From contig NZ_QGHD01000030.1 in assembly GCF_003148885.1 (NCBI RefSeq), forward strand, positions 1-33,165: a stretch of DNA of 33,165 nucleotides, written 5' to 3'. Source of the DNA: Hallerella porci. Lineage in GTDB: Bacteria; Fibrobacterota; Fibrobacteria; Fibrobacterales; Fibrobacteraceae. Below the pieces are notes generated by a model that saw only the letters and a list, made by a program, of their open reading frames with translations, made no database searches and had not been told where the DNA came from. Every line of letters starts with the position of its first letter. Position 1 is the first letter of the stretch. A program made the position numbers and the translations under genes. Positions 17,264 through 24,813 of this stretch are shown here, one piece after another.

Positions 17264-18198
17264 ATTCATCTCTTTCCATTCGTCATCTTTTGGGGTTACA
17301 AGGAGTTCCCGCGGGCGATATCCGCGCGATTCTCGATACCGCAGTGGAATTTCGTCAACTGTTGGATCGCCCCGTCAAAAAAGTGCCGTCGCTTCGCGGC
17401 CTAACAATCGTCAATTTGTTTTTTGAAAACAGCACACGGACGCGGACGAGTTTTGAACTCGCCGAAAAACGCCTCTCTGCAGACATTGTGAATTTTTCAA
17501 GCTCGAGTTCGAGTGTGCAAAAAGGCGAAACTCTTCTTGACACGTTGAAAAATATCGAATCGATGAAAATCGATGTCGTCGTCGTGCGGCACAAAGGAAC
17601 GGGAGTTTCGGGATTTCTCGCGGACCATACGAACGCAATCGTTGTGAATGCGGGCGATGGCGCTCATGAACATCCGACGCAAGCGCTTCTCGATATGTTT
17701 ACCATCGAACAAAAACTCGGAAGCCTTCAAGGAAAGCGGATTGCAATCGTCGGTGATATTCGTCATAGTCGCGTTGCCCGTTCGGATTCTTGGGGCATGA
17801 CGACTCTCGGCGCTTCGGTAACTCTCTGCGGTCCGAGCACACTTCTTCCGCGTTACCGCGAAGATTTCCCCAATGTTTCGTGGGAAACCGATGTAAAAAA
17901 AGCGGTGGCTGGCGCCGATGCGATTATCGCATTACGTTTACAAAAAGAACGGATGGAAGATTCGCTTCTCCCGAGTATGCGCGAATACCGCAATTATTTC
18001 GGCGTAACCGAAGAAGTTTTGGAACAAGCAAAAAGTTCTGTGTTAATTATGCATCCGGGTCCAATCAACCGCGGCGTGGAACTCGATTCCGAAGTCGCTG
18101 ACGGCGAACATTCTGTGATTTTGGAACAGGTGACGAACGGTGTTGCTGTTCGCATGTCTGCTCTTTATCTCCTTTCGGGAGGTCGTGCAAATGGATAA
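17260..18198 (+). CDS. pyrB: Aspartate carbamoyltransferase catalytic chain
   Basis: This 312-residue enzyme joins carbamoyl phosphate to aspartate, the committed step of de novo pyrimidine synthesis. The carbamoyl-phosphate site FENSTRTRTSFELAEKRL (STRTR at 58-62), the HPTQALLDM block and the HPGPINRGVE block are intact. It overlaps pyrR by 4 nt (ATGA), and the next gene by 8 nt. No pyrI regulatory chain follows. Instead a dihydroorotase-like protein does, the arrangement seen where ATCase forms a complex with PyrC'. Confidence 0.96.
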   Translation: MNSSLSIRHLLGLQGVPAGDIRAILDTAVEFRQLLDRPVKKVPSLRGLTIVNLFFENSTRTRTSFELAEKRLSADIVNFSSSSSSVQKGETLLDTLKNIESMKIDVVVVRHKGTGVSGFLADHTNAIVVNAGDGAHEHPTQALLDMFTIEQKLGSLQGKRIAIVGDIRHSRVARSDSWGMTTLGASVTLCGPSTLLPRYREDFPNVSWETDVKKAVAGADAIIALRLQKERMEDSLLPSMREYRNYFGVTEEVLEQAKSSVLIMHPGPINRGVELDSEVADGEHSVILEQVTNGVAVRMSALYLLSGGRANG

Positions 18199-19432
18199 TG
18201 TGATTTTGAAAAATGTCCGTCCTTTTGTGAACGGAAAATTAGAAGAAGCGACAAATGTCGCGCTCGTCGATGGCGTTTGGCGAAATTCTGCGCCCGAAGG
18301 AACGCGCGAAGTCGAAGGCAATGGCGCTTATTTAATCCCCGCATTATTTGCGCTCGGCGTCGATTTTCAAGAACCTGCCCGCGATGATATTTACACTTAC
18401 CGCGACGGTTTTAAAGCGATGCGCCGCGGCGGATTTTACGGCGGACTTTATGAAAGTTCTGCAAATCCGATCGATGGCATTCAACGTTTAATCGCCGAAA
18501 AATCTGCGCTAGAATTTAGCGGATTTAAAATGCGAATTCTCGGGGCAATCAATCAAGGCTACGAAGCAAAAGCACTCGCCGAAATGCTCGAACTCGCAGG
18601 CGTTGGTGTCGCGGGATTTGGCGACGGAAACCGCGCATTTGGCTCGATGCGATTCTTACGTCTTTGCCTCGAATACGGAGCGATGACGGGAAAACGTTTC
18701 TTCTTCTTGCCGTATGATTATTCGCTCGCCCACGGCGGTTACGTGAACGAAGGAAATTTCTCCGATATGATCGGGATGAAAGGCGTCCCCGAACAAGCCG
18801 AAACAATTCCGCTTTTCTCGCTCTTAGAAATGGCGCGTTGGCTCGGCGTTCCGCTGCACATTAAGCAAGTCACCTCGAAGGCTGCGCTCGACCTCATTCG
18901 CCGTTACCGCGAACAAGGTTTGGATGTCACCTGCGACGTCGATATTCATCACTTGCTCTTCTGCGACGAAGATTTGAAAACTCTCAATACGAATTTGAAT
19001 TTGCATCCGCCTGTGCGTTCAAACGCCGACCGCGAAGCGCTTTGGAACGGACTCGCTGACGGTTCAATTCAAGCGGTGAGCATGAATCATTTCCCCGTGC
19101 ACCGCGAAGACAAAGAAGTGAATTTCGAAGCGGCTGTGCCAGGTGCCATCTCACTTGAAGTGGCGCTTCCTGCACTTTGGAAATCGCTTACAGAACATTT
19201 GGGAATTGCCCGCGCTATCGAAGTGATTTCTTCAAAACCCGCAGAAATTGCCGGCGTCGAAAAAGCAGAACTTGCGTTCAACAAAACCGCCGAAGTCGTC
19301 CTCTTCGATCCGCAAGGAGAAACCGAAGTGACCGCAAAAACTTTCGCTGGAAGCGTTGAAAATTCGCCGTTCCTCGGACAAAAACTGCCCGGAAAAATTC
19401 TCGGATCTTGCATTGCAGGCATTTGGAGGTAA
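18191..19432 (+). CDS. Inactive dihydroorotase homologue (PyrC'-like) partner of PyrB
   Basis: This 413-residue amidohydrolase-fold protein starts at the ATG at 18191, with GGAGG 8 nt upstream and inside the pyrB end. The dihydroorotase metal site DxHxHxRE is degraded: the segment reads LGVDFQEPARDD. The usual HIxHxS is LHIKQVTS, and the catalytic Asp of ATDHAP is Asn (SMNHFP, N299). The fold otherwise aligns well (HHLLFCDEDL, HPPVRSNADREAL, ISLEVALPALW). Known PyrC' proteins are non-catalytic scaffolds needed by some ATCases; I infer the same here. A separate active PyrC must be encoded elsewhere. The next gene begins 3 nt after its stop. Confidence 0.85.
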   Translation: MDNVILKNVRPFVNGKLEEATNVALVDGVWRNSAPEGTREVEGNGAYLIPALFALGVDFQEPARDDIYTYRDGFKAMRRGGFYGGLYESSANPIDGIQRLIAEKSALEFSGFKMRILGAINQGYEAKALAEMLELAGVGVAGFGDGNRAFGSMRFLRLCLEYGAMTGKRFFFLPYDYSLAHGGYVNEGNFSDMIGMKGVPEQAETIPLFSLLEMARWLGVPLHIKQVTSKAALDLIRRYREQGLDVTCDVDIHHLLFCDEDLKTLNTNLNLHPPVRSNADREALWNGLADGSIQAVSMNHFPVHREDKEVNFEAAVPGAISLEVALPALWKSLTEHLGIARAIEVISSKPAEIAGVEKAELAFNKTAEVVLFDPQGETEVTAKTFAGSVENSPFLGQKLPGKILGSCIAGIWR

Positions 19433-19435
19433 GCA

Positions 19436-20440
19436 TTGCTGTCGATTCCGGTAGAAGTTCTCGGTTGGATTTTCCTCATTGTGACGCTGTTTTTAATCCT
19501 CGTCGTCCTTGTGGAAATTAGCCGCAACAACCGACGCCGGGAAATCGGCAAAATGTTTGCCACCGAAGAATTCGACCAAAAAATTCAAGCGTTGCAGCTC
19601 ACTTCCGAAGAGCGGCAAATGCTTGAACGCTTGGTGCGTCAATCGTCTTTTTCTAACAAAGATTCCGTTCTCAATTCACCCATTCTTTTCGAAGAAGCGG
19701 TGAATTTTGTTTATAAATTGAATCACGGCGCCGAAAACATTTCGCGTCACGACCAAGAAATCATTTCGACGCTCCGCAAAAAATTGTCGCATTTAGAAAA
19801 CGCTGCATTGTATTCTTACACATCGACGCGGCAATTTGCGATAGGGAAAAATGTTTCGTTAGTCTTGCAAGAAAACAGCAAAGAACTTTCGGTGCACACG
19901 CAGATTAATCAATTAGACGAAGTCTCGTGGGGAGTGAAAAATACGAACACATTTCTCGCTGAATATCTTAGCGGAAAACGCGTAGACGTTCGCTTAAACA
20001 TTCCCGGCGAAGCGGTTTACCACGCAAATGTTCGCGTTATTCAAGTCACTTCCGATTCCATTCTCCTCGAACATTCCACGCAACTGCACAAAGAACAGCT
20101 GCGTCGTTGGATGCGTCTTGCGGTCAATTTCCCCGTGAAATTGGAATACAAAGGAAAAATCATCGAAGGATTTCTCGTCGATCTTTCTGCGGGCGGTATT
20201 CTGCTCTCGCTTCCGAACCTCATCCCTGAATCTGCGCTCGTTCAAATTCAATTTTTGCTGCCCGGATTTGGGGAAGAAAACTTGCAAGTGCGAATTTTGC
20301 GCCAACTCCACGGAGGCACGTCCGACGCTGAAACGGGAAGAATTTCGCACAGCGCATCGTTCATCGGCGATTTTGGCGAAACACAAGAACGCGTTTTACA
20401 ATATATTTTCCGCGAAAGACGTGCACAAAAAGGAACTTAA
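19436..20440 (+). CDS. Membrane-anchored PilZ-domain c-di-GMP receptor
   Basis: The start is TTG at 19436, with GGAGG (inside the end of the previous gene) 6 nt upstream. The 334-residue protein has one N-terminal membrane helix (residues about 7-28, GWIFLIVTLFLILVVLVEI), then a helical cytoplasmic linker, a YcgR-like N-domain (about 130-215) and a PilZ domain. The c-di-GMP motifs are complete: RxxxR at 223-227 (RRWMR) and DxSxxG at 249-254 (DLSAGG). It should bind c-di-GMP at the inner membrane. It is coupled to the pyrimidine genes upstream but lies just before pilM, suggesting a role in pilus or surface control. Confidence 0.9.
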   Translation: MLSIPVEVLGWIFLIVTLFLILVVLVEISRNNRRREIGKMFATEEFDQKIQALQLTSEERQMLERLVRQSSFSNKDSVLNSPILFEEAVNFVYKLNHGAENISRHDQEIISTLRKKLSHLENAALYSYTSTRQFAIGKNVSLVLQENSKELSVHTQINQLDEVSWGVKNTNTFLAEYLSGKRVDVRLNIPGEAVYHANVRVIQVTSDSILLEHSTQLHKEQLRRWMRLAVNFPVKLEYKGKIIEGFLVDLSAGGILLSLPNLIPESALVQIQFLLPGFGEENLQVRILRQLHGGTSDAETGRISHSASFIGDFGETQERVLQYIFRERRAQKGT

Positions 20441-20445
20441 ATGAA

Positions 20446-20478
20446 TTTTTGCAAGCCTTAAGTTGCGTTTTTGCAAGC
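20446..20478. promoter_or_regulatory. Paired direct repeats upstream of the pilM promoter
   Basis: TTTTTGCAAGC occurs at 20446-20456 and again at 20468-20478, exactly 22 bp apart, which is two helical turns. The pair sits about 85 to 53 bp upstream of the predicted pilM transcription start. It could bind a regulator dimer. Confidence 0.5.
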
Positions 20479-20495
20479 AGTTACACAAAATCCTA

Positions 20496-20524
20496 TTGAC
20501 ATTCTTCTTTTGGAAAGGTAGAAT
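20496..20524 (+). promoter_or_regulatory. Near-consensus promoter of the pilMNOPQ operon
   Basis: TTGACA (20496-20501) is a perfect -35. After a 17-bp spacer comes TAGAAT (20519-20524), matching the -10 at 5 of 6 positions. The start of transcription would be near 20531, about 25 nt before the TTG start codon of pilM. Confidence 0.8.
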
Positions 20525-20556
20525 TAAGAAGTCCTTATATTTGGGTTGAGGTTACT

Positions 20557-21648
20557 TTGGCATTAAATCTTATCGCTAAAATCCGTGGCGAACGTCAAAC
20601 GATAGGCGTTGACATCGGCCACTACAGCATCAAAGTCGTTCGCGTACATCACGATCGCGGTAATAATTATCGTGTGATGGCGATGGATATGGAACCGACC
20701 CCCGAGGGTGCCTTCGCCGATAACGAAATTCAAGATGAAGCGAAGCTCCGCGAAGCGTTGATTCGTCTCATGACGCGGAATATTCCCGACGCTTCTAAAG
20801 ATGATTTAGTTACCGCTGTAGGTTGGTCTGCGGGAATTCTTGCAGATAAAAGCGTCGCCAAAGTCCCGAAAAACGGAAACGAAGACGCAATCGTCGTTCA
20901 GACCGCCCAAGCAAGACCTCCATTTGATGACCAAGATATTATGCTGGATTATCAAGTCATCGAACGCGATAACAAGGGCGAAGTCAAATCTCTCGTCGTC
21001 GCCGCCAAGAATAAAATTCTCTCGGATTATTCCAAACTTTTTGCTTCGTCGGGTTACAAACTGACCGCAATCGATGTCGATGTATTCGGTATTGCAAACG
21101 CTTACGTTGCAACGACTCCTGAAGATCGTTTAACCGAAACGGTTGCGCTTCTCGATATCGGCGAAAAGAAATCGACATTAACATTCCTCCGCGGAAAAGA
21201 ATTCCATTCTGTTCGGACCTTGACCAGCGGATCGGTAAGCTCTGTCATCGCAACCCTTTCCCGCCATTTGGGAATCGACGCGGCGATGTGCCACGAAATG
21301 TTTGAAAAAAATGATTTGACGATGGTGAAAGATCGCTCGGTTGCCGAAGTAGAATCGGCGCTGCAGCTCGCTTATGAAGAAGTCGTCAATTCCGTAGAAT
21401 TCGGTATCCGCTACTTCTCGAGCAGCGAATCGGGCGAAAAACCGGTGCGTTTACTCCTTTGCGGTGGCGGTGCAAATCTTTCGAATATCTGCGATTATTT
21501 GAAAGAAAAATTGTCCATTGAATGCGATGTTCTAAATCCGTTTACCCGCGTCCAATTTGATGCAGGAGTCGTGGACGAAGCGGGTCTTTCCGTTGCGTCT
21601 GCGAATATTTATACTCCCGCTCTCGGACTTGCGTTGAGGAAGTTCTAA
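20557..21648 (+). CDS. pilM: Type IV pilus assembly ATPase-like protein PilM
   Basis: The start is TTG at 20557, with GAGG 5 nt upstream. This 363-residue actin-like protein has the phosphate-1 motif IGVDIGHYSIKVV near the N-terminus, a second ALLDIGEKKSTLTFL motif, and RLLLCGGGANLSNI near the C-terminus. PilM sits on the cytoplasmic face of the inner membrane and binds the N-terminal tail of PilN, linking the assembly motors to the alignment complex. It is first in an operon where each gene overlaps the next by 1-4 nt. Confidence 0.95.
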   Translation: MALNLIAKIRGERQTIGVDIGHYSIKVVRVHHDRGNNYRVMAMDMEPTPEGAFADNEIQDEAKLREALIRLMTRNIPDASKDDLVTAVGWSAGILADKSVAKVPKNGNEDAIVVQTAQARPPFDDQDIMLDYQVIERDNKGEVKSLVVAAKNKILSDYSKLFASSGYKLTAIDVDVFGIANAYVATTPEDRLTETVALLDIGEKKSTLTFLRGKEFHSVRTLTSGSVSSVIATLSRHLGIDAAMCHEMFEKNDLTMVKDRSVAEVESALQLAYEEVVNSVEFGIRYFSSSESGEKPVRLLLCGGGANLSNICDYLKEKLSIECDVLNPFTRVQFDAGVVDEAGLSVASANIYTPALGLALRKF

Positions 21649-22259
21649 TGGCCAAGGGAAACAACAAGAAAAAACTTTGTGTAGAAATCAACCTTCTTCC
21701 GGTCGAAGATCGTAAGACAAAAGTTGATTTATCTTGGATCGTCGATCGACGCGTTGTGTGGCCGACTTTCGCATTTATCATTGCTGCGGTGGCAGTTTTT
21801 ATGCTGCAGTCGTATATTTCCGAAACGACTCTCGGCTTGCAAACGCAGTTAGAAGCGACGAAATCCGAAGTAGAAAAGCAACGTCCGATTTTGGATAAAA
21901 TCACCGCGCTCGATTCCAAGTTACAAGTCATCGCTCAAAAGAATAACGGCTTAAAGTCTATTCAGGTGAGCAAAAAGCGTTGGGTGATTCTTTTTGAAAA
22001 TATTTCGTCGATGATGCCGCCCAATATGTGGTTGCTTTCGCTCAACCAAGTGGCGCCTCTCGAAATGGAATTGCGCGGTGTTACCTATGATTTCTCCGAA
22101 GTCGCCGAATATATGGTCAAGCTCGAAAAGCAAGTGAGCATTAGTTCGGTCGTTCTGGTGGACATTGCAACAGTCAAAATGGAAGGAGAAGAAGCCTACA
22201 ACTTCGTCATCAAGGCTGGCATCAAAGCTGACCTCGGTTTGGAAGGAGGGGCGAAATAA
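21648..22259 (+). CDS. pilN: Type IV pilus alignment protein PilN
   Basis: The start overlaps the pilM stop by one base. This 203-residue bitopic inner-membrane protein carries the PilM-binding motif INLLP at residues 14-18, a membrane helix at about 37-54, and then a coiled coil and a ferredoxin-like periplasmic domain (MWLLSLNQVAPLEMELRGVTYDF). With PilO it forms the periplasmic dimer that links PilM to PilP. Confidence 0.93.
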   Translation: MAKGNNKKKLCVEINLLPVEDRKTKVDLSWIVDRRVVWPTFAFIIAAVAVFMLQSYISETTLGLQTQLEATKSEVEKQRPILDKITALDSKLQVIAQKNNGLKSIQVSKKRWVILFENISSMMPPNMWLLSLNQVAPLEMELRGVTYDFSEVAEYMVKLEKQVSISSVVLVDIATVKMEGEEAYNFVIKAGIKADLGLEGGAK

Positions 22260-22858
22260 TGCAATCCATTAACTGGAAAGACAAAAAGACCATCTATGCG
22301 ATTGTGATGTCGCTCGTCATCCTCGCTAGCGGTTATTTCGTTTACACCTATTTGTGGGAACCGTTTACTCTTGAGCAGCAACGTCTTGAAGGCGAATTGC
22401 AAAAAGCGGAATCGGAACTTTCGAAAATCAATGTGCAACGCGGACGTGTGGCAAAGCTCGAAGCGGACTTGGTCGCCGCTGAAAATGAATTTGTGCGTCT
22501 CAAGGAAATGTTCCCCGAAGACGAAAAAGTGCCGCTGCGTTTGCAGGATTTGTATGCGGTGCTTCGTAGCGCGGGCGTTCAAATTCAAAAGTTTAGCCCG
22601 AGCGGTAGAACGGAACGCGAATTTTTCGTCGAACACCGTTACTCGGTTTCGGTCAATTCCGGTTATCACATGCTCGGTTATTTGTTTGCAGAAATTGCAA
22701 ACTTCAATTATCCGACCGCGATTAACGACTTGAAAATCAGCCGTTATGCGGGAATCAAGCAGGAAATTGAAAAAGCGGAATCGCACGGTTGGACTCCGAT
22801 TACGATTACGGTTTCGTTTAACTTGACCACTTATACATCCAAGAAGGTTGCCCAATGA
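22259..22858 (+). CDS. pilO: Type IV pilus alignment protein PilO
   Basis: The start overlaps the pilN stop by one base. The 199-residue protein has a short cytoplasmic tail, one membrane helix (residues about 11-31), a coiled coil (about 36-80) and a periplasmic domain (LYAVLRSAGVQIQKFSPSG, then GYHMLGYLFAEIANF). It matches PilO by size, order and position. It pairs with PilN and holds PilP. Its stop overlaps the next ATG as ATGA. Confidence 0.92.
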   Translation: MQSINWKDKKTIYAIVMSLVILASGYFVYTYLWEPFTLEQQRLEGELQKAESELSKINVQRGRVAKLEADLVAAENEFVRLKEMFPEDEKVPLRLQDLYAVLRSAGVQIQKFSPSGRTEREFFVEHRYSVSVNSGYHMLGYLFAEIANFNYPTAINDLKISRYAGIKQEIEKAESHGWTPITITVSFNLTTYTSKKVAQ

Positions 22859-24813
22859 GAAAGTTGATGCTCCTTCTCTCGTTTGTTTCGGCGTTTGCTA
22901 CGATTGCAGTGGGCGCAGAAATTAAAAATGTGGAATATTCCTGCGGAGCCAAAGACTGCTCCCTGATTTTCCAATTTGCGTCGGCAAAAAATTTGCCCGA
23001 TTTCTTCCAAAAATACGATGCAGCTTCGCACAAATTAACCATCGGATTTTCGGATACAAAAATTTCGGCAGGCGATCTCGCTTTGGATGTGAACACTTCG
23101 TCAAAGGGCATTCAAAAAATGCGCATTGTGACCGATCGTTCTTTCAAAGTTCCTCTGCTGAATTTTGAATTTACCGTCGGCGCCGATATTCACAGCGACA
23201 AAAATCCGGTAAGCCTTTCTAAAGGAAAGAATTTTGTCATCGCACTTCCGAAGTCCAAAGCGTCTGCGTGGTCATTGAAAAAAATGATAGCGCAAGCCGA
23301 AAAGGCGGCGAAGGATTCTGCGGCGGCAAATGCAAAACTCGCTGAAAAAGCAAAAGCCGATAGCTTAGCGCAAGCGAAAAAGTTGGCTGCAAAATCCAAA
23401 GCAGATAGCGTCAAACTCGCAAAGGAAAACGCAGAAAAGTTAAAGAAGGCGAAGGTTGATAGCATCGCCGCTGCGAAAAAAGCAAAAGCGGATAGCGTAA
23501 AACTCGCAAAAGAAAATGCTGCAAAAGCGAAAAAGGCGAAGGCTGATAGCATCGCTGCTGCGAAAAAAGCGAAAGCGGACAGTGTAAAACTCGCAAAGGA
23601 AAATGCCGAAAAAGCGAAGAAAGCAAAAGCCGATAGCATCGCAGCTGCGAAGAAATTCAAAGCGGATAGCATTGCTGCAGCCAAGCAAGCTCGTTTAGAT
23701 AGCATCCGCGAAGTAAAGGAACAAGCGAATAAAAAAGTTGTTTCCGCTTTGATCGAAGGTATCCGCGAAATGACGGGCATTCAAGGCGAAGGCATTGAAC
23801 AATTCCGCATTGCGACCGCTTCGGAAATCAAACTTTCGATGGTGAAGGGACCGGACAAATCTTCACTCCTTTATGTCGCTGTTCCAGGTCCGAAGAAAAC
23901 GCCGATGTTCAATGTTGCCGCAAGCAATATCGTCAAATCGGTGACGTGGATGTCCACAGGTCTTCGCATTCAGTTGCAGAAAAATGTGCATCCGATGATT
24001 CTCGTTTACAAAGGCTCGTTGATTTTGCAAATCGCCAATAACGGCAAAAATTCTGGATTTGTTTGCTACATGGCAAAGCCCGAAGGCGTGTATGTGCGCA
24101 AGTGGGTGAATCCTTCGGAAAATGCCGAAACCTTTGCGGAATTTTCGAAGGGAATGGATAAGGATAAAAAGAAAATTGTGAGCGTCGCTCAGTCTTTTGG
24201 CCTGCGCCCGGTTTCTCGCAATTTAATCGTCGTCGCCGAGACAACTCCGTTTCTCGCTTCGCCGCAAGAAAATGCGCAGGTTTTGGAATCGTTAAACTTC
24301 GGCGATCATTTAGAAGATATCGAATTAGACGGTCTTTATCACAAAGTGCGTTTAGGTGCCAAAGTGGGCTATGTAAATCGTCGCGCGGTTTCGTTCCCCG
24401 ATGAACTTTCTGCAGTGCAAGCGGAACGCTTAAAACAAATTGCGATGGAACAAGGCAGCGGCTTGGATTCGAATTCTGTCCGCTTTGAACATCCGATTGA
24501 AGAACGCGTTTCTTACAGTTCTTTCGGACGTCGCGATCCGTTTGTAGAAATTAAAGGCCTTATGGATGAAGGCATTAACATCGACCAAGTGGAACTTGTC
24601 GGTATTATCTGGGAATCGGATATTCCGCTCGCCATTCTCGTCGATTCGAAAAATCCGAATGTTTCCTACACGGTCAAGGAAGGTGACCGCATCTTGAACG
24701 GTAAAGTCCTGAAGATTACTCAGACGGATGTGCTGTTCTTGTTACAAGAATTTGGGGTAAGCCGTAGATATTCCATGAGTCTGCCCGATCAAAATGGGAG
24801 TAACGCAAAATGA
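22855..24813 (+). CDS. pilP: Enlarged PilP: AMIN-like, Ala/Lys repeat, SH3-like and PilP domains
   Basis: At 652 residues this is several times the size of ordinary PilP. A signal peptide (residues 1-20) leads into a beta-rich AMIN-like domain (about 22-132). Residues about 145-295 are Ala/Lys/Asp/Ser-rich helix containing three 29-residue repeats (182-268). A second AMIN-like domain covers about 315-425 and an SH3-like segment about 457-515 (VVAETTPFLASPQENAQVL, then GYVNRRAV). The C-terminal PilP domain is about 557-642 (RRDPFVEIKGL, VELVGIIW, VKEGDRILNGKVLKI). It lacks a lipobox, so it is predicted to be soluble periplasmic or anchored otherwise. The long basic helix could span the cell wall to PilQ; the SH3-like and AMIN-like parts could bind peptidoglycan. 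These roles are inferred. Confidence 0.88.
   Translation: MRKLMLLLSFVSAFATIAVGAEIKNVEYSCGAKDCSLIFQFASAKNLPDFFQKYDAASHKLTIGFSDTKISAGDLALDVNTSSKGIQKMRIVTDRSFKVPLLNFEFTVGADIHSDKNPVSLSKGKNFVIALPKSKASAWSLKKMIAQAEKAAKDSAAANAKLAEKAKADSLAQAKKLAAKSKADSVKLAKENAEKLKKAKVDSIAAAKKAKADSVKLAKENAAKAKKAKADSIAAAKKAKADSVKLAKENAEKAKKAKADSIAAAKKFKADSIAAAKQARLDSIREVKEQANKKVVSALIEGIREMTGIQGEGIEQFRIATASEIKLSMVKGPDKSSLLYVAVPGPKKTPMFNVAASNIVKSVTWMSTGLRIQLQKNVHPMILVYKGSLILQIANNGKNSGFVCYMAKPEGVYVRKWVNPSENAETFAEFSKGMDKDKKKIVSVAQSFGLRPVSRNLIVVAETTPFLASPQENAQVLESLNFGDHLEDIELDGLYHKVRLGAKVGYVNRRAVSFPDELSAVQAERLKQIAMEQGSGLDSNSVRFEHPIEERVSYSSFGRRDPFVEIKGLMDEGINIDQVELVGIIWESDIPLAILVDSKNPNVSYTVKEGDRILNGKVLKITQTDVLFLLQEFGVSRRYSMSLPDQNGSNAK
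23398..23658 (+). repeat. Three 87-bp coding repeats in pilP
   Basis: Residues 182-210, 211-239 and 240-268 of PilP are near-identical 29-mers built on KADSVKLAKENA and KKAKADSIAAAKKA. Flanking sequence contains further partial units. The DNA repeats have diverged at third positions, so the array is not brand new. Confidence 0.9.

Noticed and set aside
18191-19432. Active dihydroorotase (pyrC)
   Set aside because: The HxH metal motif is lost and the catalytic Asp is Asn; called as a PyrC'-like partner instead.
23190-23780. 196-residue minus-strand Phe/Ala-rich frame
   Set aside because: Mirror image of the Ala/Lys repeats in pilP; low complexity and no start signal.
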